DNA from: Monocercomonoides exilis
Taxonomy: Eukaryota > Preaxostyla > Oxymonadida > Polymastigidae
Length of the DNA: 64,000 nucleotides
Assembly: GCA_001643675.2 (NCBI GenBank)
Contig: LSRY02000021.1
Coordinates: 868,001-932,000, forward strand
Direction of reading: 5' to 3'
Position 1 is the stretch's first letter. Each line of letters begins with the position of its first letter. A model generated the notes under the pieces. It searched no databases, was not told the DNA's origin, and was given only the letters and a program-made list of their open reading frames with translations. Position numbers and translations under genes: made by a program. This document shows positions 45,250 to 58,184 of the stretch, one piece after another.

Positions 45250-45845
45250 CTCTATTTCCATTTTCCGCTTCTCATCCACTGTTTCTGACTTTCTTCTTCA
45301 AATTCATTCAATTCCTTGTTCTTCATCCCCCTTTCCTCTCAACGAACAGAATTAAAAAAATACTCTGATATCTTTTCCATAAATCAGATTTTGAAAAAAA
45401 AAGGATAAAAAAAAGGAGAGAGAACATTACATACCAATAGTGAGAGAAATTATTACAATTTGTAAGGATTCTGTGAAACGATGTGAAACGATGTGAAAAG
45501 ATGTGAAAAGATAATTCAAAAGATTTCTCTACCTCTACCAAAAGAACAATTTAAAAAAATAGGAAAAACAGATTTGCAAAGAAAGAAAGAAATATTCACT
45601 TGTGTTGTGATAAAGATAAAGGTTATGAAATGGGCACATAGAAACTTATAAACGAAAGACATATTTTATTGTGTCTATCTTATGGATAACATAAAATAAT
45701 GCAGGATATGTAAAGAGAGATGATGTGAGTATTCATGGAAACCATTCAGGTGATATGAACAATACGATTTCCACAAGTTAACGACAAAAGATTTTTAATA
45801 TTTTTAAAGAAGATAAAAAGTGCATAACTTGATTTTTATTTATTG

Positions 45846-45896
45846 ATATTTTTTTTAATTTTTATTTTATTTTATTTTATTTTATTTTATTTTATT

Positions 45897-45917
<21 letters not shown>
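45846..45917. repeat. (TTTTA)n tract at the 3' end of the PABP-like gene
   Basis: About ten TTTTA pentamers immediately downstream of the stop codon of the gene at 45926-49222 (minus); on the sense strand this is TAAAA repeats, probably in the 3' UTR or at the polyadenylation region. Confidence 0.85.
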
Positions 45918-45925
<8 letters not shown>

Positions 45926-45928
<3 letters not shown>

Positions 45929-48900
45929 CTGTCCCGCACGTTGAACAAGAAGTATGTGGGCTTCTTCCAGTTGCGAGTCCAGTTCATCGCCATCCTGAAT
46001 GATCTGGCAAACCAACGACTTCTTCAGCGCTAGCAGCATCCCCGTGATCTTGTCGGCCTTGTCCGGAAAGCGGCGCTCGGCTCGGTCGTAAATAAACTCT
46101 CCAATCAGCTCCTTCTGCTCGTTTTCATCTTTCCCGTTCAGCTGCGACAGATCAAATCCTCCGTTCACTGCGCTCGACGGATACACTGGTCCTTCCAAAG
46201 ACGCTATGGCAGATTCCTGTGCGGATTCTGCGGATAAGGCTTGGGCAGCTGACTCTGTTGTCGCAGCAGTTTGTGGTGATGACTCACGCATACTTGAGGC
46301 GTCTGAGGGAGATGGCTGGGCATTGGCAGCAGATACAGGCACAGATGATTGTACAGTTGATGCTGCCGAAGAAGAAGAAGACGATGATGATGAAGGCACA
46401 GACGTTGGCGGGGCCTGCTGAAGAAGATACCCTGACGCGCCAACAAACTGCGGCTGCATAGACTGATACTGCTGAGGTTGCTGAATGTTCTGTGGATATT
46501 GCGCCATTTGCATCTGTTGCTGTTGCTGTTGTTGTTGTGCATTCGCTTGCTGATACATCTGAACAGGTTGTCCCGCAGGATAACCAGATCCTCCTCCTCC
46601 TCCTCCTCCATTGCTCATCTGCACAGGCATTTGCAGTGCCAACATCGGAGTTCCGTTCGGAGCCACTTGCAAAGCCACAGTCTGCACAGGTTGCATAGAC
46701 TGCATTGAGGACATAGCTGGGACAGGCGAGATTGGAGGCATCGATGACATGGTTGGAACAACATGAGCTGAAGTGGGGTTGACACCAGCAGGAACAGCCG
46801 CAAAAGCAGAAGGCATCGGAGCAGGCTGGGCCATTCTTCCTCTGTTTCTGAGGTGCGGAGGAATTGCAGCTTCTGGCTGTAGCACTTGTAACTGCATCTG
46901 GATCGGCCCATGTGCATTTGCTGCTGGTCCTATCTGACCAGGCATCGACTGAGGCGCTGGATACAGCTGTGGCTGAGGCTGCATCTGCCTCTGAGCGTTC
47001 TGTTGTTGTTGTTGTTGTTGCTGCTGCTGCTGCTGCTGAGGGAAAGGAGCAGGAAGTGGATGTGGATAACCTTGCATTTGCGGCTGTGGAAGCGGATAGA
47101 CGCCTTGCTGAAATTGAGGTTGAGGCTGTTGTTGTGGTTGTGGCTGTGGCTGCATCTGAGACTGATACGGCGGTTGCTGAATCTGCTGGAGTTGCGGTTG
47201 TGGTTGTGGTTGTGGCAGAAGCTGGCTATGTATCTGGGTCTGGCTCTGATATTGGGATTGCACCTGCGTCTGCGGTCGAGCTTGGTAGTGTGGTTGAGGC
47301 TGAGGCTGAGGCTGAGGCTGGGGTTGTGGTTGAGGGTAAGGATGAGTTTGAATTTGAGCTTGCGACTGAGGTTGTTGTAGTTGTGGTGGTTGTTGCTGTG
47401 GATGTGGCTGTGGTCGAGATGGGTTGTACACCAAAGAGTTGTAAGTTCTCTTTGGATAAGGTTGCTGCTGACGACGCATTCCTGTTGGTGGATACTGCTG
47501 CTGATGAGGCCCGGTTTGTTGTTGTGGCTGCTCCGCTGGTAGGTATCGGCTCTGTTCTTCTTCAAATCGCTTTGGCTTTCCATAGCTCAAGCTTCCCTTT
47601 GCTTGCATCCTTCTGTCCATTTCCATTCCTCCTCCAATCCCGCCTCTCATTTGTGCCGTACTGCCCGGCACTTGTTTGAACGATTGGTACATTCTTTGGT
47701 CATCATGATATGAGTCAATCACTTCCCCTCTTCCCATTCCTCCATCGGCTCCAACTCCACTTCCACTGGTGTTGCTTCCTGGAGCGCCATACTTCATTCG
47801 TCCGTATGCCATCCCTCTCATTCGCTGCTGGCTCCTCATTTGTGGATTGCTCGCAGGCTGCATTTCATCCGATCCTGCACCCATCAGTCCATAGTCTCCA
47901 CTTTCATCAACAGCAACAGCAGCCCCATCTTCCATCCCACTCCTCCCTCCTAACGGCATCGACACTCTCCTCTTCATGCCTATCCTCCCAGCACTGGCTC
48001 CTCCTCTGCTCATCCGAACTTTCCCTCCTCTCATCGATCTCATCTCCCTCATTCCATACATGTCTTCTCCTTCAAATCCTTCGAACTGAGAGGGATCTCC
48101 ATACTGATCCTGTTCCATACCTCCGCTCATAAACCCCATGTCATCTGCTTCGTTCATCATCCCCATCCCCATCCCTGCTCCCATGCCCATACCCATTCCC
48201 ATGCCTCCTGCTCCTCCCATTCTCATCCCTCCCCGTGATAGTCTCATGCCTCGTGCTCCTCTCATGGGTCTCATTTTCTCCATCCCTCCTGCTCCGCCCA
48301 TTGCTTCCATTGATCCCATTGTTCCAATTTCGCCAGCTGTACCCATATATCCCCTCTCATCGAATTCATCAATCATTCCTTCATCAGATCCCATCCCAAA
48401 TCCCATTCCCATCCCTCCCATGCCTCCCATACCCATACTCATTGGCATTCCAAGTGATAATCCCATCATCGATCCATCAAGTTGTCCATATATTCCGTCC
48501 ATTTGTTCCATCATTGGCATCTCGCCAGACATATCCATGCTAGCGCCAAGAGTCATATCATCTATCATCTTTATGCCCATTGCAAACCTGTCAATCAAGG
48601 AATTCATTCCCCCATCGTTTTCAACTTTCCCCATCATTTGCTTAAATGCTCCTGTTACTTCGTTTTCATCCGATTTTCGAGCTTTAGATAGCAGCTGAAG
48701 TTGTTTTTTGTGCTCTTCTCTTGCCGCGCGAGAATGATACTTCGTAACTAAAAAGAAAACTCCTTCATAAGTCTTTTCATGAAGAGTTTCCAACGCTTTT
48801 TGTGCCTGTTCAGCAGTTTCCATAAATATTGTTGCACTTTGAGACTGAGATTCTCCATCCTTTGGGTTCATAAGGCGAATTGAAGGCTTCCCAAAATCAG

Positions 48901-49222
48901 AAAAAATTTTGGTCAACTTTTCTTTTGAAACACCTGGAGTCACCCATTGAACAATAAGTTTTGCATCTTCAGGAATTGTCATTGGATTATGAACAGTTCG
49001 AAGAGATGATCTTAACGAATTATGTTGCAATTGTTGCCTTTGTTGCATTGACGTTGATGTCGTATTTGCATCATTTGTCCCTAGCAACATTGACTGCAGT
49101 GGGCTCTGTTGTTGAATGAGCGCTTGCTGGATCATCATTGGATTGACTTGCCCCAATCCTTCCATTTCGTTGGCTGAAAGCATTTTGGTGTTATCTGGCG
49201 CACGAAATCCATCTGTAAACAT
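45926..49222 (-). CDS. Poly(A)-binding-protein-like: one RRM, MG-rich and Q/P-rich tracts, MLLE
   Basis: A single 1,098-residue frame. Residues about 86-165 form one RRM (KLIVQWVTPGVSKEKL, ATIFMETAEQAQKALETL) followed by a basic helix. Residues about 200-530 are dominated by MG, MGMG and RG motifs. Residues about 560-1000 are Gln/Pro-rich, with long PQPQ and QQQQ runs. The last 75 residues match the MLLE (PABC) domain of poly(A)-binding proteins, including DKITGMLLALKKSLV and LEEAHILL. MLLE binds PAM2 peptides of translation and deadenylation factors. Canonical PABP has four RRMs, so this is a reduced or specialised relative likely to bind mRNA and condense through its low-complexity tracts. 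It is divergent from MCM7 with 138 bp between start codons. Confidence 0.88.
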
Positions 49223-49360
49223 TGGTTTTCTTTATGATATTTTGTACAACTAAAGAGATAACTGCAAAATTACGACAATCAATGCAAAAGATCAATCCAA
49301 CCATTTCTTTTCATAAATAATCAACATTTGATCAAACCTTAAGCATATATTTCTATTTGA
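49223..49360. promoter_or_regulatory. 138-bp bidirectional promoter interval
   Basis: Only 138 bp separate the start codon of the PABP-like gene (minus) from the MCM7 start (plus), so this short AT-rich stretch must hold both promoters or one shared promoter. I cannot identify specific elements. Confidence 0.55.
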
Positions 49361-52313
49361 ATGTCTTTTCCACAAAAAGAAGATTTATCCGGCTATAACT
49401 TTGTCAATCAAGCAGGTTGGCTTCAATTTTGTTGTTTTAATTTTATCTGATTTCGTAATTAGATATTTGCCTTAAATTTCTCCAGAACTTCGAAGATAAA
49501 CTTGGAGAAAAAAAATATCAAAAAATATTACTTCAAATTGCAAAAGGAGAAGCAAATGTATTACCCATATATCTAGATGATATAGATGAGGTTTTCATCA
49601 ATTGTATTATTTGATTCAATTTTCTTTGTTTATTTTTAATCAACTTCACTTCAAGTTTGAAAATTTATCTGGAGGCGATGAGAAAGACAGACTTGCTGAT
49701 AGAATAGAACAAAATATAAATAGATATATTTCTATTTTTCAAGAAATTGCTGATCGTATATTGCCAGCGCAAGAACTGGAACATTTTCAACCTACTGAAG
49801 GAGACAAGCGCGAAACTTATAGACGTCACAATCTTCTAGAATTAGCACAAGCGGATAATAGAGCACAACAAGGAGAAGGTGATGAAGTGCAGCCAGGGCC
49901 TATTAGAAAAAGTCTGATTCCTCCTGCTTTAATGCGAAGATATGAATTGAGATTTATACCTCGTCAAACAATGAAACCGCTTCTCATGAGAAAAGTTATG
50001 GCTAATCAAATTGGGCATTTCGTTAAGGTTCGCGGAGTTGTTCTTCGATCAACGCCCGTTCATCCATTGATAAGAGTTGCGACATATCATTGCTCTGCTT
50101 GTGGATGCAATGTGTATCAGGAAATTAATGCAAGGCAGTATACTCCTCTTAGCAACTGCCCAACAGAAATGTGCAGAACTAATCGAACAGTTGGAACATT
50201 AACATTCGAACCCAGAGAATCAAAATTTGTGAAATTCCAAGAAGTCCGTCTTCAAGAGCTTACATCTGAAGTTCCGGTTGGGCATATTCCTCGCCACCTG
50301 ACAGTATTTTTAGAAGGAGATTTGACGCAAAGTTGTCTTCCTGGTGATGTTATTGCGATAAGTGGAGCATTTCTTCCTCTCCCAGCAACGGGCTTCAGGA
50401 AATTGCGGATGGGTCTTCTTGTTGATACGTATCTTCAAGGGCAGCACATTGAAAAAATCAAGAAAACAGGCGAATTAAACGACGAAGAAAATCTGAAACT
50501 CGCAGAAGAAGAGGAAGAGCGGGACAAAGAACAAGAAGGACTCGAGTTGGGGCTGAGGCTGTTGAGAAGCGAAGAGTCTGGCTCGTCTTCGGCAATCGTC
50601 CCTGCAAGTGGCGCTCCACAGCGTTCGCTGATGAGCCTGGAAGACAGGCAGCAGCTTTTGTTGCAGCGCAGGATTGAATATCTTCGTAATCACAGTGAAA
50701 ACATTTACGAACAACTGGCAGCTTCAATAGCACCGCAGTTGTTTGGTCTGGTCGATGAAAAGAAAGCGATTCTGCTTCAAATGATGGGTTCGCCAACTGT
50801 TATTGCAGAGGACGGCATGTTGATTCGAGGAGATATTCACATATGTTTCATGGGAGATCCTGGTGTGGCAAAGTCACAGCTGCTGAAAGCTGTGTGCGAT
50901 CTCGTTCCTCGCAGCGTGTACACAACAGGAAAGGGATCAACAGGTGTTGGTTTAACTGCAGCTGTGCTGAAGGATCCGATGACTGGGCAAACGATCTTGG
51001 AAGGTGGGTCGCTTGTGATGGCTGATCGGGGTGTTTGCTGCATTGATGAGTTTGACAAGATGGACGATGCAGACAAGACCGCCATTCACGAAGTGATGGA
51101 GCAGCAGACTGTGTCCATCGCAAAGGGAGGAATTACAACAACGCTCAATGCACGAACAGCTATTCTTGCTGCGGCCAATCCTGCTTTTGGGAGATATAAC
51201 AGACGCCGATCGCCGTGGGAGAACATCAACCTTCCTCCGGCTTTGCTTTCACGGTTTGATCTGCTGTTCCTGATCATCGACAAGCCAGATTTTGAGAGAG
51301 ATTTGGAGCTTGGGCGGTATATTGGCACAGTCCACAGAACAAAGAGATCGCCTTTGATGCAAAAAGATGCACTGATTTCAATGCTTCCAGACATTGACGA
51401 TGTTCTGGGAACTGAAGAAGATTCAGCAAAGGGAGATGAACAACTTCCTGAAGAAGAGGAGGAGGAGAAAGGGAAGAAAGGGAAAGGGAAAGGGAAGGGA
51501 AAAGATAAAAGCAAAAGAAAAAATGTTCAATCAACAACCAGCGCACGCATCATTCCTTCAAACACACTTATTCCACATTCACTTCTTTCAGCTTATATCG
51601 AACGTGCTCGTCGCCTTCAGCCAGTTATTCCTGCAGCTCTGTCAGACTCGATTTCTGAGCTGTTTGTGGCGATGCGAAGAGAAGAAGTAGAAAGCGACCG
51701 CCCTCAAACATACACATCTGCACGGTCGCTTCTGGCGATTCTTCGACTTGCGCGTGCGTTGGCGAGAGTGTGGCTGAGGAGCGAAGTGACGCCTGATGAT
51801 CTGAGAGAGGCGAAGAGACTTGTTGACTCGAGCAGGGCACAGCTGCAAACTGACGATGAGAGAAGAGGAAGAAAAGCGAAAGAGGAGCTGAGCAGAGGAA
51901 GTGAAATGTACAATCTTCTGAGAGACATGATGGAGCAAGAAAGAGAAAAGGAAGAGATGCAGATGGGAATTAAAGAAATGGAAATGGAAAAAAGAAAGAG
52001 AAAAAAGAAGAAGACTGTGATTGTGGGTGCTGGTATGGGTGTGCTTCAGTTTGACGAAGATGAGGACGAGGACGAATACGATGAAGTTGATGTGATTGGA
52101 GACGAGGAAAGTGCGAGCAGTCGGAAAAATGCGGTGCGTTCTGGAAGGGCAAAGGAGCGTGTCAGCAGCATTTCACGTCACAGTGCTCAGTCGATGATGG
52201 TGCAGAAAGGTTATTCTGTAGAGGCGTTTAACCAGTTTTTGGAGGAGTATGTTGAGTTGGGCATCCTTGTTGTAACTGATGATAAGAAGACTATTATTCT
52301 TGCAGAAGATTAA
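49361..52313 (+). CDS. MCM7: MCM7, subunit of the MCM2-7 replicative helicase
   Basis: Three exons, 49361-49415, 49463-49590 and 49656-52313; 946 residues with matching phases. The two small 5' exons restore the MCM7 N-terminus (CLKFLQNFEDKLG, PIYLDDIDE). Then come LMRRYELRF, a Cys zinc finger (HCSACG...CPTEMC, about 207-240), the MCM7-type SKFVKFQEVRLQE and VPVGHIPR, Walker A GDPGVAKS (about 460), Walker B CCIDEFDKM (about 522), the arginine finger SRFDLLF (about 593) and TYTSARSLLAILRL. A winged-helix C-terminus (AFNQFLEEYVELGIL) ends the protein. It is longer than the usual 720 residues because of a charged insertion near 380-400, an acidic/Lys-Gly-rich insertion near 650-690 and a basic/acidic linker before the winged helix. 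MCM7 unwinds DNA at replication forks as part of the CMG helicase. Confidence 0.96.
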
Positions 52314-53063
52314 AAAAGCTTGCTGTTTTTTTACAGCAAGAAAGAGAAGATGTTCGTAAAGTGTTGTTTAGAGAAGAGGAAATGTTCATTTCGTATTTTA
52401 TAATAATGCCAATCATGTCACTTTTATTCCATCTCTTCCATCTTTTATGTCATTTCTCACACAGATTAATATTCTAATCAAATATCAGCCTTTTATATAT
52501 TAAACGAAAGAAGTAACTATTAAACGTTACAAACGAAAAAATCATCACTGAAAAGGTACAAAAATAAAAACTGAAACAAAAACAAAAATCAAATAAAATA
52601 AAATGAGCAAAGAAAGCTTCAAATACCTCGGGTGAGATGTTAGAAAATAAAAATATCATCGCAAAATAGTTATGCAAGTTAGAAATTAACATAGAAAAAT
52701 GAGGAAGAAGAATACACTTCACAAGAAAAATGGTGTATTTGAATAAAAAATTTTAATATGAAAACAATTTAAATTTGATTGAAAAAACACAAATAAAATA
52801 ATTTTAATTAAAATACAAAAATAGAACAAAATTATTAAAACTTCGTTTTCAACGAATTCTTTCGCAATTTCTAATATCAATTTTGATATTTTCAAATTAA
52901 AAACTGCCAAAATGTATCTTGGAACAACATTTATAATGCTTCAATGGAAAATTATTTGCTCCACTTTGGCTTTATAAATAAGTTGCTCATCAACTTGGGA
53001 GAGAGAAAAAAAGAGAAAAGGAAAGAGGAAAAGAAAGAGACTGCAATATTTCTATTTCTCGCT
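52314..53063. other. Spacer between MCM7 and alpha-SNAP 3' ends
   Basis: The two flanking genes converge here. AT-rich; a short hairpin TGCTGTTTTTTTACAGCA directly after the MCM7 stop might help termination. No gene seen. Confidence 0.45.
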
Positions 53064-54226
53064 TTATAAATCGGAATTTTCATCATCTTTGTGGATATCA
53101 TCTTTCAGACGAAGAAGCATTTGTGTTTTCCAGGGGTCAGGGCGATGAACCGAATCATAATTGGAAACAGCAGCTGAAGACTTAACTTCGTCTGCTTCAT
53201 CCACAGCTTCGCAGAGGGACTACTCACATTTAAAATTAAAAAAAGAAAAGAAAAGAAAGAAAGAAATTCAATGAATTTATTCCACAAATATGATTACTTT
53301 CATTACACACTTCAATCAACTTTTTTTCATATGAATCAGACAAAGAAGGATCCATCTCTTCATAACTTCTCAACTTATCTCTCACAGAATTCCTGTCCTT
53401 TGTCATCAAATGGCATATGCATGCCTTAAACCAGCACTCTTTTGCATTGAATCGACTTATTGACTCTTCCAATTTGCTACGCTATTTTATAAAGGATAAA
53501 AATTTTTATTATTTGAAAAGAAATCAAAAAAATTAGTTATCAATAATTTTAATAACTAAAAAAGGCAAACCCCAAGCGTCTCAAAAAGTTCAGAGGCTTT
53601 TAAGTAGTTTTTCTTGTGTAAAGAATAGATAATTGCAAGCTGTTCTTGGCAACGTCGCGCAGATCTAAATATTCATTAATTTTTCAAATTAAAAAATAAT
53701 ATTGTTGCTCAATCAAAATGATGTAAAAAACCTATTTTTATCGTCTATTTGATACAATTCGCATGATTCTGTGTAATTCTTAATTGCTCCATCAAAATCT
53801 CCAGCTCCTTCGCGCACTTTGGCAAGTTCCATCAAGTGGCCAGCAGCTCGATTCATTGAGCCTCCTTGCTTTTCAATATCTATAGCTTTTTCTTGACAGC
53901 GAACGTAATCTGTGTTTCACAGCCAAGCATTTATTAAGGTTTTAAAGAAAAAATTACAAACCTTCGTGATTGACTGTTTTGTAAGCTTTTGCTGCTTCCA
54001 AATACTGCTGTGCAACATCATCAAATATTCTTCCGCATTTTTTATAGCTGTCTGCAGCTTTTTCAAATGCCTTTCCAGATTCCACAAACATTCTTTGAAT
54101 CTTGTACTTGTTTGCCGCTTTGAAGAACATATCCCCAGCTTCATCGAAAGACGTTTGCCTAAAAAACCAAGAGTTCATTTTTTTGTCCGCATTGCGTTCG
54201 AGTTCCTGTGGGGATATAGAAATCAT
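53064..54226 (-). CDS. Alpha-SNAP (NSF attachment protein)
   Basis: Five exons on the minus strand: 54226-53962, 53909-53732, 53664-53571, 53481-53311, 53219-53064; introns of 52-91 nt and all phases consistent, giving 287 residues (the family is about 295). Alpha-SNAP binds SNARE bundles and recruits NSF to take them apart after membrane fusion. The TPR-like helices follow the family order: DEAGDMFFKAANKYK, SGKAFEKAADSYKK, YLEAAKAYK, MNRAAGHLMELAKVRE, then ECWFKACICHL. The C-terminus has DPWKTQMLLRLKDDI, matching the conserved DxWLTTMLLRIKK that stimulates NSF, and ends in an acidic tail. I used the in-frame ATG at 54226; an additional upstream exon is possible because a CCCACAG acceptor lies just after it. 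Confidence 0.93.
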
Positions 54227-55326
54227 GTTTTGAATAATCAAAGATCAACAATATATATAATAAACTCTCAAGTTGTATGTTGAGTTTTAAATTCAATAAC
54301 TTTTCCATTTAGGTATTTGCTTTTATTTCAAATAAAAGTGTTAAAATTGAATTAATAAATGTGTTTCTAGAATCAATATGCTATTCAAGTCAGTCAGTGA
54401 TTTGAGATTTATTTGAGACGCAATTATGATGTGATTTACTTCAACAGGACATCGGCTTTTTTTAAAAAAATCAGTAAGTTGTATTTTTTCAATCCATTTG
54501 AAATAATATAAGTGAATATATAAGTATTTTCTGTGTATGCAGTGTAATAAATATTCGTGAGAAGAGACTTTACTGTTTTCAGAAACTTTTTTCATCCATT
54601 TCCCTCCAAACAGAAAAATCATATTTCTGATTTTTGACAAAATGATATGAGAAGGTATTCATTGATGATGATTTTCGAAATAATTTTGCTTTTCCATTCC
54701 TCGTTATTTCATTTCTTCAATTCACAGAATCTCCGTGATAATCCTTCTCCTTCTCATTCATTATTTCCAAGCTTGTTAGAATTTTGTTCGGTTTGAAAAA
54801 ATCTACTTCTGAAAGTTACTCATTGTATCTTCTTGTTCATTTATTCTTCCTTTTCTTATCTGATACGATAAAACATTCAAAAAAAATCAATCAAAATGAA
54901 AACAAGTATTATTTTATAAGATACGAGAACAAGTCTTGAATCTCTTGTAATTTGTTCGTTTAGAATTCGCTGAAAATTTGTTTGATAGTATTGAAAGGTC
55001 TTGAAGTCACATTTCGACCAGATCCAAAACTTCACAACTGTGTTTTTAAAATAATATTATTGAAAATGACCTCTTCCTTTCAATCGAGATTTTCTATTTG
55101 CTTTGATATGTGCCCTTCCTTCATCAAATACAATATGGCTGGTACGCATCTTCAAGCAATGATTAATAAAAAAAATTCATAAAGATAGAGATTCAAAGTT
55201 GAATGAAGTGTCTGAAGGTGGGGGGATAGGAATAAATGAATAAGTGATGCTTCATATGCGAATGAAGAACAAATAGAACATATCAATTGCGCATAGTCAA
55301 ATGTTGTTTCGAATCTTCCATCTCAA
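54227..55326. other. Spacer, no gene seen
   Basis: AT-rich with short frames only; the 99-codon minus frame at 54341-54640 and the 66-codon plus frame at 54982-55182 resemble nothing I know. Confidence 0.4.
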
Positions 55327-55651
55327 TCAAAGATAGACAAAATAATCTGATGGATTATTTGATGGTCGCAGAAGATTAAAATTGATATATTTTATCCCTC
55401 CAAAACTGACAAAGATATCTTCGTATCCTTCTTCCTCATATTTGTCAAATATCTCTCGCTTGATAATGAAATAATTAGTTTCGTTCATTTCCTTATCAGC
55501 TTTAATATTTAACGTTCTTGAAAGTTTTCTGCAAAAGTTCAAGCAACGCCCTGCAAACTTATCTTTCAATGTGCAGTCATAAATGTTGCCCAAAATGATA
55601 TCAATACCTCCATTTCTCAGCAAATTGTTTAAAACAACAGTTTTAATAGTA

Positions 55652-55693
55652 CCATGGGTGCTTTACCCGCCCCCTGGTGCCAAACCCGCACCC
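55652..55693 (+). repeat. Left TIR of the pogo-like element
   Basis: 42 bases, identical to the reverse complement of 58185-58226. It is unusually GC-rich for this window. Confidence 0.93.
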
Positions 55694-55919
55694 ACAAATT
55701 GAATTAAAAGTTCACATTTTGTTATATGAACACTATTCATTTTCAATCGTTGAGCAAAATAAAAATAGGACAAGTACATCATTAAATGGAGAAGTTTTAT
55801 TGTTTGGTGTTTGAGATAAAAAGGCTTCGAAGTTTTTTTTAAAAATTCTTCAACTTAATCAGTTTGCGGTAATACAAGAACAAAAAAAACCAAATGGGGT
55901 ACTCACTCGTTCTTCTTTA

Positions 55920-57864
55920 TCAATAATCACTTTCAGCAGATGCAAACCTTTCAATGTGAAAAAACAAACAAACAAACCACGATGACAACGAAGAATAATA
56001 CTTTTCGCGACATTCAATTTCTTTTCTGCTGAAAGATGGTGAAACTGCTCTTTGAACTGGCTTCTCCTTTTCCGGTTTTCTTCTTTCATCAATGAAGCTT
56101 TCTCCACTTGTATCATCGTTGATTATTTTGTAAATTATCATTTTCTTTTTCTTTTTATGTTTTATTTCTCTTTTATCTTCATCTGCAGAAGAGCTTGACA
56201 AAAGAATGTTGAATTCTTCACGAGAATGCTTGGTTTTTGATGTTGAAGGAGTCGAAGAAGTTTTCGCTTTTTCTATTTCTTTATATTTGGATCGAAGAAA
56301 TGCAAGATGCTTTTCTGCATATTCAAGTTGTTTTTTCAATTCGAAGCTGTCCAAATCTTCTATAATTGTTGTTGAATTTAATTCGTGATCATCAGACGGA
56401 GAAGAACAGATCGATTCGTTCGGCGAAGTTGATTTTGTTGAGTTTGCTTTTTCTGAGGAATAAATATCTGATGGTATTGATGAAGCTGAAACACTTTGCC
56501 TTTTTGGTGGAGAATAGCTTCCAAAAAGTTCTTCACGCCAATCTTGAGACGAAGAATGAAGATCTTCTTTCGATGGAGAGGCTCCAATAGGTGCTCCAGA
56601 TACGCGAGAGAGAACGGGAGCTGCAGCAACAGGCCAGACTCCTGTCTTAATGAATGCTGCCTTCACTGTTGATGGAACACAAGCTGCAGCCAAGGCTTCG
56701 GGGAGAATTTCTGCAAGTTGGGCTCGATAAGAAGGGAGAGAAAATGGAGAAGGAATAACAAATTTGTTATTCAAAGTGGATTTTAGTCGAGAAAAAACAC
56801 ATGAGTCACACGGCTGAAGCAAATGTGTCATATTAGGTGGGAATTTTTTCAGAATGATGAAATTTTTTTCAGCTGCTTCAATTACAGTTTCGTCATTGTG
56901 AGTTGAATGATTATCCATTAATAAAAGTGCACGATGAGAACTTGTAGGTTTCACTTTCTCCGCGATTAATGGAATCCAGTAATTAATCATAATGTACTTG
57001 AAGATATCCTTAGTGATCCACCCGGAAGATGAAAAAATATATCTGATATCAAATGAAGAAAGTGTGCGAAACTCTTTCGGGAGTGTTTTCTTTGGCCATA
57101 GAAGAAATCGCGGTAATGAGGATCCGTCAGCGCAGATACAAAGGCATATAGTTGCATTCGGGACTTTCGGAACGAAGGGAACTTGTGGAGGAGTTTGACT
57201 TTTTAGGCAAACAACCAGTTTGTTCGATGATTCCCCACATGAGATAGACGATTCATCAAAATTGAATATATCCGCAGCTGTGATATTGTATTCCGTAACA
57301 GTGCTTAACAATTCTGAAAACCATCCTCTGATATTTTCTGGTGACTGCGCTGATATTTTTGCAACGTCCGTGTGCCTTGCGATTGCAGCCTTCAAAACAT
57401 CACTTCGTTGAATTAATTTATATGCATATTTTTTGTTGATTGTTTTGAATTCTTGCTTCGGTTTTGATGATTTTTCTATTTGATCCACACACTTAGCAAC
57501 ATGAAAATGTTACAAAAACAAATTAATAAATAATGCAAACCATGTTTTGCACATCGCGAATTCGAACTATTGTCTGATTTGATAAAAGGACTAGCACCTG
57601 GTTCTCAATTTCTTCCAATTGCTCGTTCGTAATTGCCTGAGGGTGCCCATTCCTTCCAGCTTCTCTGCCAGCTCTTTCCGCTCTTATACCTCTTTTCCAT
57701 GCATCTTTTGACACAACCTTTGCTTTTATGGCAGTTGAATATTTCACTTTAAAACTTTTTCGAATTGCGAAAAGCTTTTTCGATGGGGATTTGAATGATC
57801 GATATTCCTTGGTTGCAAGAACTCTGTGCAACTGAGTTGATGATAATTCAGGTTTTTCAGTCAT
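55920..57864 (-). CDS. Pogo-like transposase (DDE_1 type)
   Basis: Two exons, 57864-57541 and 57491-55920, separated by a 49-nt GT-AG intron; 631 residues. The N-terminal part is basic and helical with NGHPQAITNEQLEEIE, the CENP-B/psq-type helix-turn-helix found before pogo catalytic domains. The DDE_1 core shows FNFDESS (D187), LLLMDNHSTHN (D301) and LLQPCDSCVFSRLKS (D337), a DDD triad with the wording typical of pogo/Tigger/jerky proteins. It also has LPRFLLWPKK and KKFPPNMTHLLQPCD. The C-terminal tail is Ser/Glu-rich with a short basic tract and then a hydrophobic end. The enzyme cuts and pastes the element at TA sites. No disabling change is visible, so it may be active. Confidence 0.93.
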
Positions 57865-58184
57865 CTTTATTGGGTGTGATCAAGCATATCAAAATTTCTT
57901 TTGTTGTCATTTTGAATCAAAGATAACGTTAACAAATTTCGTTGTCTGACATACAAAGCGAATAATATTGAACTGGTTTATTATTTTCACTAGCTCTGAA
58001 AAAGTTGCGATAAATATAGTCTTTGGATTAAAGAAGAAACTGGCTTAATTTTGAAAGAACAAAAATTAACGGAGATTGAGCAAAAGCAAAACTTGGATTG
58101 TTGACATCATTTTTAGCTGTTTTAAAATAGTTTTCAATAGTTAAACATCTAATTGTGTTTTGAAAGCTCATTCAAATATGAATA

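Noticed and set aside
46864-47679. 271-codon plus frame opposite the PABP-like gene
   Set aside because: Antisense of the Q/P-rich codons; product is Val/Ala repeats.
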